Positions 1-5,576 of a stretch of DNA of 7,764 nucleotides are shown in pieces; the stretch's first letter is position 1, and every line of letters starts with the position of its first letter. The notes beneath the pieces were generated by a model. The model saw nothing but the letters and a program-made list of their open reading frames with translations, ran no database searches and was not told the DNA's origin. The position numbers were made by a program, and so were the translations under genes. Source of the DNA: Hyphomicrobiales bacterium (GTDB taxonomy: Bacteria; Pseudomonadota; Alphaproteobacteria; Rhizobiales; Aestuariivirgaceae); the NCBI GenBank assembly GCA_026996935.1, contig JALWJW010000038.1:1-7764 (forward strand). Direction: 5' to 3'.

Positions 1-757
1 CATCACCGACAAGACGGGTTTTGCCATTTTCCAGCTCAATGCGGTTAATTCCGACATCAATCACACATGCACCCTTTTTAATCCAGTCACCCTTAATCAT
101 TTTTGGCCGCCCCACCGCTGCAACCAAAATATCGGCGCGCCTGCATACCTCTTTAAGGTTTTTAGTTCGCGAATGAGCAATGGTGATGGTGCAGTTTTCC
201 TGCAACAACAATTGCGCCACAGGTTTGCCAACAATGTTCGAGCGCCCAACCACAACCGCTTCAAGACCAGATAAATCACCCAACGTATCTTTCGCCAGCA
301 TCACACAACCAACAGGCGTGCAAGAGGTTAAAGCAGGTTGGCCCGTTGCCAGACGACCGGCATTAATAACATGAAAGCCATCCACGTCTTTATCAGGGTG
401 CACAGCATTAATCACTTTGGTTTCATCAATATGCTCTGGGACTGGCAACTGAACCAGAATTCCATGCACATTGTCATCATTATTTAATTTTTCAATCAGG
501 GCCAGCAAATCAGCCTCGCTAGTGTCGGCTGGCAATTTATGCTCAAACGAATTCATCCCCACTTCAAGAGTTTGAACCCCTTTATTGCGCACATAAACCT
601 GACTTGCAGGGTCTTCTCCCACAAGAATAACAGCCAGCCCTGGCTTCAAATCATGTTCGCGCACCAGTCGGGCAACCTCAACACCAATCCGCTGTCGCAA
701 ATCTGCCGCAAACGCCTTACCGTCAATCCGTGTCGCCTGATGATTAGTTTGAGTCAT
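1..757 (-). CDS. folD: Bifunctional methylenetetrahydrofolate dehydrogenase / methenyltetrahydrofolate cyclohydrolase FolD (C-terminus cut by window edge)
   Basis: Cytosolic enzyme that oxidises 5,10-methylene-THF to 5,10-methenyl-THF with NADP and then hydrolyses it to 10-formyl-THF, feeding purine and formyl-Met synthesis. 252 codons are visible; the family is usually about 280-300 residues, so some 30-50 are missing at the left edge. Visible motifs: VGEDPASQVYVRNK at residues 46-59, with the family's Tyr55 and catalytic Lys59; VQLPVP at 102-107; CTPVG at 146-150; the Rossmann-type GRSNIVGKP at 171-179; and VIDVGIN at 232-238. There are two in-frame ATGs, at 763 and 757. I chose 757 because the GGAAGG Shine-Dalgarno sits 8 bases before it and only 2 before the other. 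The start overlaps the end of the DUF167 gene by 14 bases, so the two are probably translationally coupled. Last gene of yggT-DUF167-folD within the window. Nothing looks broken. Identification is firm. Confidence 0.97.
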   Translation of the reverse strand, partial: MTQTNHQATRIDGKAFAADLRQRIGVEVARLVREHDLKPGLAVILVGEDPASQVYVRNKGVQTLEVGMNSFEHKLPADTSEADLLALIEKLNNDDNVHGILVQLPVPEHIDETKVINAVHPDKDVDGFHVINAGRLATGQPALTSCTPVGCVMLAKDTLGDLSGLEAVVVGRSNIVGKPVAQLLLQENCTITIAHSRTKNLKEVCRRADILVAAVGRPKMIKGDWIKKGACVIDVGINRIELENGKTRLVGD

Positions 758-1076
758 TTCCATACCCTTCCAATGCTGGCCTTAACCAGTTCAAAACATC
801 GCCATCCTCACCATCAATGAGGACTGTTTTATTACGATCAGTTTCACCCGCAATAACAGTAAAATCAGATTTCGCTCTTTTAAACGTTTTAGATAATATC
901 GCAATAACAGCCTTATTGGCTTTACCCTTTTCAGGTTGCGCCGTGGTCGCAACTTTTAACGACGCTTTGCCATTACCATCAATATAAATGCCCTTAATGC
1001 CATTGCGCGACGCTTTTGGTGTCACCCGCAAATGAACAACGATACCCTTTTTTGATGATTGCCAAACCTGCGGCAT
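744..1076 (-). CDS. DUF167 / YggU family protein
   Basis: Small 110-residue protein of the conserved DUF167 (YggU/UPF0235) family, whose biochemical function is not established. Visible family hallmarks: the N-terminal strand with RVTPKASRNGI at residues 17-27, and the core GKANKAVIAILSK at 51-63. The C-terminal part reads VIAGETDRNKTVLIDG at 74-89, matching the usual 'G..sR.K.v.i.G' pattern. The family is normally about 95-110 residues, so it is full length. It has no signal peptide or membrane segment and should be cytosolic. The start is 20 bases after the yggT stop, with only a weak purine-rich stretch (GGAAAATGGG) ahead of the ATG, and the 3' end overlaps the folD start. Tight spacing suggests co-transcription with yggT and folD. 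Family call is confident; role unknown. Confidence 0.93.
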   Translation of the reverse strand: MPQVWQSSKKGIVVHLRVTPKASRNGIKGIYIDGNGKASLKVATTAQPEKGKANKAVIAILSKTFKRAKSDFTVIAGETDRNKTVLIDGEDGDVLNWLRPALEGYGNDSN

Positions 1077-1096
1077 CCCATTTTCCAGACCAAACT

Positions 1097-1387
1097 TTAT
1101 CCAACCAGTTTGGCACCATATTCAACAATAAGATTGCGCAGAAAGAAAATAGCAAGCAACACAACAACCGGGGACAAATCAATACCACCTAAATCGGGCA
1201 GAATCCGCCGAATTGGACTAAGCACAGGTTCGGTCAACCGAAAGATAATATATTGCGCCTGACGAACAAACTGATTGTTAATATTGATAACGCCAAAAGC
1301 CAATAACCAGCCAATAACCACCATGGCAATAATAACATAAGTGTAAAGACTAAGAATTGTATCAATAAGCAAGAGAAGCGATTGCAT
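1097..1387 (-). CDS. YggT family integral membrane protein
   Basis: 96-residue inner-membrane protein of the YggT family (PF02325), known in some bacteria to help with osmotic tolerance or to lie near division genes; its exact role is unclear. It shows two hydrophobic segments, about residues 3-33 and 70-90. They are joined by the diagnostic loop LTEPVLSPIRR at 51-61 and GGIDLSP at 67-73. The reading frame extends 11 codons upstream to an ATG at 1420. I chose the ATG at 1387 instead because an AAAGGA Shine-Dalgarno lies about 6 bases ahead of it, and because the protein then begins directly with the first membrane helix, as in relatives. It is the first gene of the yggT-DUF167-folD cluster. 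The upstream region is AT-rich and holds a large palindrome about 67 bases before the start. Confidence 0.93.
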   Translation of the reverse strand: MQSLLLLIDTILSLYTYVIIAMVVIGWLLAFGVININNQFVRQAQYIIFRLTEPVLSPIRRILPDLGGIDLSPVVVLLAIFFLRNLIVEYGAKLVG

Positions 1388-1454
1388 GTGAATTCCTTTA
1401 AGAAAACCAACTTTACCCATTCATGTAGCTAGACACGCGCCCTGGCGCAAGGCC

Positions 1455-1525
1455 TAGAGCAAGATGTTTTAATGTTTAATCATTTGATGAAGTAAAACGA
1501 CCAAACATTACAACATCTTGCTCTA
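1455..1525. repeat. Long imperfect palindrome, probable dispersed REP-like intergenic element
   Basis: Two 23-base arms, 1455-1477 and 1503-1525, are reverse complements except for one mismatch (1469 against 1511). They begin and end with TAGAGCAAGATGTT and its complement. The 25-base centre contains a smaller inverted repeat, ATCA-TT-TGAT, at 1479-1488, so the tip can fold further. Neither strand has a run of T after the arm, so it does not look like a simple terminator. The AGAGCAAGATGTTTTA-type arm resembles 'AGAGCATGATG'-style palindromes I recall as dispersed in intergenic regions of Rhizobiales. That link is from memory and unverified; the inverted repeat itself is directly visible. Confidence 0.6.
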
Positions 1526-1611
1526 AACATATCACTCAAAAGTGCTGGCCGATTTTACGATAAAGACATGCTTTAAAACCATGAATTAAAACCTGCCAAC
1601 CATATTAATCG

Positions 1612-1658
1612 CTAAAAACAAAAGCGCGAGCTGAACTTAAACAAAGCCCAAACTCGCG
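1612..1658 (-). terminator. Rho-independent terminator of the TRAP operon
   Basis: On the minus strand the RNA reads CGCGAG, then a segment UGGGCUU-UGUUU-AAGUUCA, then CUCGCG, followed by CUUUUGUUUUUAG. The outer 6-bp GC-rich stem (1653-1658 with 1625-1630) encloses a second 7-bp stem that includes two G-U pairs, separated by a small internal loop. The U-rich tail at about 1613-1623 follows directly. It lies roughly 145 bases beyond the dctM stop codon and ahead of yggT, the expected place to end the peroxidase-dctP-dctQ-dctM transcript. Confidence 0.6.
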
Positions 1659-1681
1659 ATTTACCGGTTGAGTACGCAATA

Positions 1682-1704
1682 CAAAAATCTCAACGCTGCG
1701 AGAT
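1682..1704 (-). terminator. Weak terminator-like hairpin downstream of dctM
   Basis: On the minus strand AUCUC (1704-1700) pairs with GAGAU (1691-1687) around an 8-base loop and is followed at once by UUUUG. The stem is short and AU-leaning, so it would be a weak terminator by itself. It precedes the stronger hairpin at 1612-1658 and could act with it as a tandem pair, or could be chance. Confidence 0.25.
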
Positions 1705-1803
1705 ACTTTGCAAGCTCTATGCCAAACCACAATTAACCATATTTAGTAACCTAGCAGAACGAACGATCTATATCTGGTAAAAATCAACCGCGCTTGCTGC
1801 TGC

Positions 1804-3120
1804 CTATTTGCATAATGCAAACCAACACATTGCATCTTGCAAAAATCGGTCAAACTTATAGGGCACAAACAGCGCCAGATCCGGCACATACCATAATAAG
1901 GCTGCTGTACCGAGCAAAATAATCACAAACGGCCAAACACCGCGCACAACTTCAGACAAAGGTGCCTTGCCGACCGCCTGTATGACAAATAAGTTCAAAC
2001 CAACAGGTGGTGTAATTAAAGCTGCTTCAATCATCACCACAAACAAAATACCAAACCAAATCGGATCAATCCCCATTACTGATAATGACGGATATAAAAC
2101 CGGTACCATAATCAGCAACATAGACAGAGATTCCAAAAAGAACCCCATAATCAACAATACAATACAAACGATCAGAATAAAAAACGAAGGATCAGAAATC
2201 GTTGAAGTAATCAGCACTGAAATGTCTTGAGGAATGCGATACAGTGTGATGGCTTTACCAAATATTTTAGCCCCGGCTACAATCAGGAATATCGTAACAG
2301 TGGTCTTCATCGAACTCATCACCGCTTCTTGCAGCTTGGCCCATGTCATTCGTTTCATGCCATAAACGATAATCAATGAGACAGCAAAACCGATCCCTGC
2401 AGATTCGCTGGGCGTAAACCAGCCCGCATAAATTCCACCAATAACAATGCCGGCCAGAATAACCGTTGGCAATGCCAATAACGAAGCCGAACGACGCTCA
2501 GCCCATGATGCTTTAGGCACGGGTATATAACTCTTGCCAAACTTGGCATAAAGCATCGAAAATACAATAAACATGCCAGCTAGAAACAACCCCGGCCCGA
2601 TGCCAGCCAAAAACAAAGAAACAATCGATTCTTCAGTTACAATGCCATAAATAATCAACGGAATAGATGGCGGGATCAATATCCCCAAAGTGCCACCGGC
2701 AGCCACCAACCCCAAAACGAAGGGCCGCGCATACCCACGCGAGGTCATTTCATGGATAGCCACATTGCCAATAGTGGCCGCAGTTGCAACAGATGACCCG
2801 GAAATGGCGGCAAAAATTGCGCATGACACAATGGCTGCAACCCCAAGACCGCCTGGCCAATGTCCCAGCCAGCTTTGCACCGCCGCAAACAGGTCTTTGC
2901 CAATCCCGCCTTTCAATAAGATATTCGACATCAACAAAAACATCGGCACGGCCAACAGCTCAAAACTATCCATAGTGCTATAAAGTGATTGCGGCACCAT
3001 GATCGGCGAAAACCCGCCAAGCACCAACAAACCTAACCCTAAACCACCAATAGCAAAGGCCACAGGCACGCGAATAAGCAATAAAAACAACAGACAAAAT
3101 AAAATAAGCGCAGCAATCAT
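1804..3120 (-). CDS. dctM: TRAP transporter large permease subunit, DctM family
   Basis: 438-residue inner-membrane protein that forms the transport channel of a tripartite ATP-independent periplasmic (TRAP) transporter, driving solute uptake with an ion gradient. Hydrophobic helices run almost throughout, consistent with about 12 membrane segments. Family motifs seen in order: PMFLLMSNILLKGG at residues 59-72, SGSSVATAATIG at 107-118, GILIPPSIPLIIYG at 146-159, TPSESAGIG at 236-244, and ITPPVGLNLFVIQ at 369-381. Length is normal (usually about 425-435), with a slightly long polar C-terminal tail ending in CWFALCK. Its ATG overlaps the dctQ stop by four bases (ATGA), indicating translational coupling. 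An in-gene GGAG lies about 11 bases upstream. It is the last gene of the operon and is followed by terminator-like hairpins. DctM sequence does not reveal the substrate. Confidence 0.96.
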   Translation of the reverse strand: MIAALILFCLLFLLLIRVPVAFAIGGLGLGLLVLGGFSPIMVPQSLYSTMDSFELLAVPMFLLMSNILLKGGIGKDLFAAVQSWLGHWPGGLGVAAIVSCAIFAAISGSSVATAATIGNVAIHEMTSRGYARPFVLGLVAAGGTLGILIPPSIPLIIYGIVTEESIVSLFLAGIGPGLFLAGMFIVFSMLYAKFGKSYIPVPKASWAERRSASLLALPTVILAGIVIGGIYAGWFTPSESAGIGFAVSLIIVYGMKRMTWAKLQEAVMSSMKTTVTIFLIVAGAKIFGKAITLYRIPQDISVLITSTISDPSFFILIVCIVLLIMGFFLESLSMLLIMVPVLYPSLSVMGIDPIWFGILFVVMIEAALITPPVGLNLFVIQAVGKAPLSEVVRGVWPFVIILLGTAALLWYVPDLALFVPYKFDRFLQDAMCWFALCK

Positions 3121-3644
3121 GGCTTAAGCGACTCCACATCGCCATCGACATCAGTTGCCCCTTTAAGGCCACCCTGCCCCTTTGCCAGGCGATACACCTC
3201 AACCAAAACCTGTAAAAACAACAAAGAAAAAGCAACAGGAATAGCCGATTCAGTCATCCATTTTGGCGTTCCAAGCATTGTTGATGTATGACGGCCCTGC
3301 TCAATTGATTCATAAACAATAGCCGAGCCATACCAAATTGCCACAAGACAAAAAACAGCCATTATCGCAAGTGCGATAAACCCGAACAATCGTTCGATTG
3401 TTGCACTGACTCTATCTGCAAAAAGTTCAACAGTAATGAGATGACGGTTTTTAAGCACATAAGCACCGGCCAGATAAACCGCCCAAATTTGAAAAAAACG
3501 CGCCACTTCATCAACCCAAACCGTAGGCGCGTTAAAGGCTTTGCGCATAACAACTTCATAAGTCACCATGACGCCAATGGAAAAAAACATCCATGCCGAT
3601 AAAACACCGGCACGATCAGTCCATTTATCAATAAATTTCAGCAT
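3117..3644 (-). CDS. dctQ: TRAP transporter small permease subunit, DctQ family
   Basis: 175-residue inner-membrane protein, the small permease that pairs with DctM to form the membrane part of a TRAP transporter. Four hydrophobic helices are visible at about residues 13-33, 49-65, 87-107 and 132-151. The family hallmark is present between helices 1 and 2: RKAFNAPTVWVDEVARF at 34-50, with the acidic and aromatic residues typical of DctQ. The C-terminus is a short charged tail from about 155. Its ATG is 42 bases downstream of the dctP stop. The only good Shine-Dalgarno, GGGAGG, lies inside the 3' arm of a stable hairpin (3650-3680), so initiation is probably restrained by that structure. The gene overlaps dctM by four bases. 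Confidence 0.94.
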   Translation of the reverse strand: MLKFIDKWTDRAGVLSAWMFFSIGVMVTYEVVMRKAFNAPTVWVDEVARFFQIWAVYLAGAYVLKNRHLITVELFADRVSATIERLFGFIALAIMAVFCLVAIWYGSAIVYESIEQGRHTSTMLGTPKWMTESAIPVAFSLLFLQVLVEVYRLAKGQGGLKGATDVDGDVESLKP

Positions 3645-3649
3645 AATAA

Positions 3650-3680
3650 AAAGCCTCCCGGTAAAAACCCGGAAGGCCTT
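3650..3680 (-). promoter_or_regulatory. Hairpin between dctP and dctQ: attenuator that covers the dctQ ribosome binding site
   Basis: On the minus-strand RNA, bases 3680-3669 pair with 3661-3650 in a continuous 12-bp stem that includes two G-U pairs, around the 7-base loop GUUUUUA. The core CCUUCCGG / CCGGGAGG is GC-rich. The 3' arm runs straight into UUUUUAUU and then the dctQ AUG at 3644. It therefore looks both like an intrinsic terminator with an overlapping U tract and like a lid on the GGGAGG Shine-Dalgarno (3654-3659), which lies within the stem. Either mechanism would lower dctQM output relative to the binding-protein gene upstream, a common need in TRAP operons. The pairing is directly visible; the regulatory effect is inference. 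Confidence 0.65.
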
Positions 3681-3686
3681 GTTTTC

Positions 3687-4688
3687 TTATTTAAGTTCAC
3701 CAGCCGCTTTTACCATTGCAGCACCAACTTCACCGGAACGCTTAATATATGCATCAACAACAGGTTTTGTTGCCGCTTTCCATTCAGCCCGTTCTTCTTT
3801 AGTCAAATCAATCACATTGATTTTATCAGAAACCGATTCAAGCGCTGCAGCTTCAATTGAACTCATTTTATCACGTAATTCTTTTTCAACACGAACAGCA
3901 GCCGCATTAATGATCGCTTTGTTTTTATCTGACAAGCCTTGCCAGACCTTATCATTAATTACCACAACAAACTCAATATCAGCGTGACGTGTCAAAGTCA
4001 TATTATCCATCACTTCGTAAAGTTTACGGGATTTTACCGCTGTAATACCCGTCATGCCCGCATCAACCGTACCGCGCTGATAAGCCAGAAACTGCTTGGA
4101 ACCAGACATCAAAGTCGGTGCACCTTTAAGAACAGTGACTGTATCACCAATGGTTTTGCCAAATACCCGAACCTTTTTGCCCGCCATGTCGCCTGGAAGT
4201 TTAATCGCTGGATTTTTGGATAAAATAATCGCAGAACCAAAAGCCTGCCACCACAAAATTCTTGCCCCGGTTTTCAAAATAGCACCATCAAGGCCTTTAC
4301 GAATAGCACTGCCAGGCGCCGTTGCCGCTTTGACCTTAGAGGGGGAATCAAACATAAACGGCACGTAAAAAATATCAACAGCAGGCGCGGTTCCAGCAAA
4401 ACGGGTTAATGAAGCAATACCCATTTCAATCGCACCAGAAGAAACCGCTTGAGGTACCTCTTTATCTTTATAAAGTTGTGCAGATGGGAATATCTCGATT
4501 TTCAGATCACCACCGGATTTAGCTTCAACTTCTTTTTTAAACTCAAGCATATTTTGCCCAAGATGATGTTTAAGCGGCAATTGCAATGTTACCCGCAAAG
4601 TCGTTTGCGCCATCGCCACACTTGAAGCCATTAAGCTTGAGCCTGCCAACATCGCAGCAGCAACTGTACCTAAAATTAATTTCTTCAT
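3687..4688 (-). CDS. dctP: TRAP transporter periplasmic substrate-binding protein, DctP family
   Basis: 333-residue secreted solute-binding protein that captures the substrate in the periplasm and delivers it to DctQM. Residues 1-27 form a clear Sec signal peptide: MKK, a hydrophobic core, then AMA before the predicted cleavage at Ala27/Gln28. The mature protein opens with the first strand TLRVTLQLP. Family features include SAQLYKDKEVPQAVSSGAIEMG at 69-90 (given as a span with key residues Q71, L72 and E77) and KLPGDMAGKKVRVFG at 163-177. Arg174 is in the position of the arginine that usually binds the ligand carboxylate. A downstream stretch QRGTVDAGMTG lies at 204-214. Length is typical. 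GGGAG lies about 6 bases ahead of the ATG. It follows the AhpD-like gene by 72 bases. Substrate is not assignable by eye; an organic acid is a family-based guess. Confidence 0.95.
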   Translation of the reverse strand: MKKLILGTVAAAMLAGSSLMASSVAMAQTTLRVTLQLPLKHHLGQNMLEFKKEVEAKSGGDLKIEIFPSAQLYKDKEVPQAVSSGAIEMGIASLTRFAGTAPAVDIFYVPFMFDSPSKVKAATAPGSAIRKGLDGAILKTGARILWWQAFGSAIILSKNPAIKLPGDMAGKKVRVFGKTIGDTVTVLKGAPTLMSGSKQFLAYQRGTVDAGMTGITAVKSRKLYEVMDNMTLTRHADIEFVVVINDKVWQGLSDKNKAIINAAAVRVEKELRDKMSSIEAAALESVSDKINVIDLTKEERAEWKAATKPVVDAYIKRSGEVGAAMVKAAGELK

Positions 4689-4760
4689 TATTTTCTCCCT
4701 ATCATCTTGGTTTTTGTTTATTTTTTCAACTGCAAATCTAAATGTAAAGACTGTAACAGG

Positions 4761-5357
4761 TCAAGCATCCTTACCCGTTTTTTCCCGCCACATGCCGTGA
4801 TATTCATCATTGGGGCGCATATCGACCGCCGTTGCCACTCTATTGGTCATATTAAAAAAGCCAATAACATTGGCAATGTCCCAAATATCACGATCACTAA
4901 ACCCGACATCGCGCAGCTCTTGACGGTGCTTTTCAACAATCACATGGGGGCGCTCAGTTAAAAGACATGCAAAATTAAGCATCACCACATGACGTTCTGA
5001 CAAATCTGCCACCCGGAAGTTCATCACAATTTCTTCACCCAATTGTGGATTTCCCGACAATTGACGAATTGCTGCCCCATGAGCTGTTAAACAATAAAAA
5101 CAATGGTTCACACTAGAAGTTGCAACCGCCAGCATTTCACGCTCAAGCTTACTTAAGCCAGATTCCCCCAACATGAGATCATTATATAAATCACTAAAAG
5201 CCTGAAACTTAACGGGGTTAAAGCTATAGGCTTTTAAAACATTGGGGATCATACCCAGCTTTTCATCACAGATTTGTAAATACTTTTCCTGCGATTCAGT
5301 TAGCGGGCCTTCTTGGGCCAAATCAAGAGCAATAGCTCTATCTTTAGAATCTATCAT
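4761..5357 (-). CDS. AhpD-like / carboxymuconolactone decarboxylase family, peroxidase-related protein
   Basis: 198-residue cytosolic protein of the AhpD-like alkylhydroperoxidase fold, closest by eye to the uncharacterised 'peroxidase-related enzyme' subfamily. The signature SSVNHCFYCLTAHG lies at residues 81-94. Glu74, Cys86, Cys89 and His93 keep the spacing of the AhpD catalytic residues (Glu118, Cys130, Cys133, His137 in Mycobacterium AhpD), but the histidine just before the second cysteine is Tyr88 here. A CxxC redox role against peroxides is therefore plausible but unproven. The frame also opens from a GTG at 5372. I prefer the ATG at 5357 because AAGGGG lies about 5 bases ahead of it, and that element would fall inside the gene under the GTG start. 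It is 72 bases upstream of dctP on the same strand with no hairpin between, so it is probably the first gene of the transporter operon. Confidence 0.9.
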   Translation of the reverse strand: MIDSKDRAIALDLAQEGPLTESQEKYLQICDEKLGMIPNVLKAYSFNPVKFQAFSDLYNDLMLGESGLSKLEREMLAVATSSVNHCFYCLTAHGAAIRQLSGNPQLGEEIVMNFRVADLSERHVVMLNFACLLTERPHVIVEKHRQELRDVGFSDRDIWDIANVIGFFNMTNRVATAVDMRPNDEYHGMWREKTGKDA

Positions 5358-5576
5358 TGTAACCCCTTTCACATATTACTTTTTCAAACTTACACGCATT
5401 TTTTTATCTTCAAAGCAGAATCAATCCGTGACCATTGTTCTACTTTGGTTGTATGGTGAATTGTCGCACCGCCGCTACACATCCTCAAGCGAACCAAGTT
5501 AAAGAGGCAAGGCACTGACGGACAATACTTTTTAGATCGAACAATCGACAAAATTTGCGAAATCAGGAGAAACAAT
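5358..5576. promoter_or_regulatory. Divergent intergenic region between the TRAP operon and the NAD-GDH gene
   Basis: 219 bases separate the start codons of two divergent genes, so promoters for both directions must lie here. No near-consensus -35/-10 pair stands out. The best plus-strand guess is GTGACC, 18 bases, TATGGT (about 5427-5456), which is weak. One GANTC site (GAATC, 5418-5422), the target of the alphaproteobacterial CcrM methylase, lies about 155 bases before the dehydrogenase start. A small symmetric TCGA-ACAA-TCGA lies around 5537-5548. The Shine-Dalgarno AGGAG at 5565-5569 serves the plus-strand gene. No clear regulator operator could be defined. Confidence 0.5.

Larger units (their letters stand above)
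1388..1803. other. Gene-free intergenic region between yggT and dctM
   Basis: A stretch of 416 bases with no convincing coding frame on either strand. It separates the end of the TRAP operon from the start of the yggT cluster, both on the minus strand, so it must hold the terminator of one and the promoter of the other. Items visible: a short GC-rich inverted repeat (GCGCC-CT-GGCGC) at 1437-1448; a long palindrome at 1455-1525; and two terminator-like hairpins for minus-strand transcripts at 1612-1658 and 1682-1704. An imperfect pair of short direct repeats, 'ATGCTTTAAAACC' and 'ATGAATTAAAACC', lies around 1568-1593. No strong sigma-70 promoter could be picked out for yggT. No tRNA-like or riboswitch-like structure was recognised. 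Confidence 0.7.

Noticed and set aside
755..763. Upstream ATG at 763 as the folD start.
   Set aside because: It would leave only two bases between GGAAGG and the start codon; the ATG at 757 has normal spacing.
1422..1450. Possible yggT promoter on the minus strand, TTGCGC with 17 bases to TACATG.
   Set aside because: Spacing is right but only three of six bases match the consensus in each hexamer, so it is not distinguishable from chance.
1733..1740. TTAACCAT, which looks like a CtrA-type half site.
   Set aside because: It is a single copy, with no second TTAA at the proper 7-base spacing, and lies about 350 bases from the yggT start. It is likely to occur by chance in AT-rich DNA.
1967..2230. 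Plus-strand open frame inside dctM, with other antisense frames in dctP and dctQ.
   Set aside because: These are antisense shadows of genes with strong family motifs; their translations look like reverse-frame composition and resemble no known protein.
4751..4759. Short palindrome CTGT-A-ACAG just after the AhpD-like gene.
   Set aside because: Four-base arms with no U tract; too short for a terminator or a confident operator.
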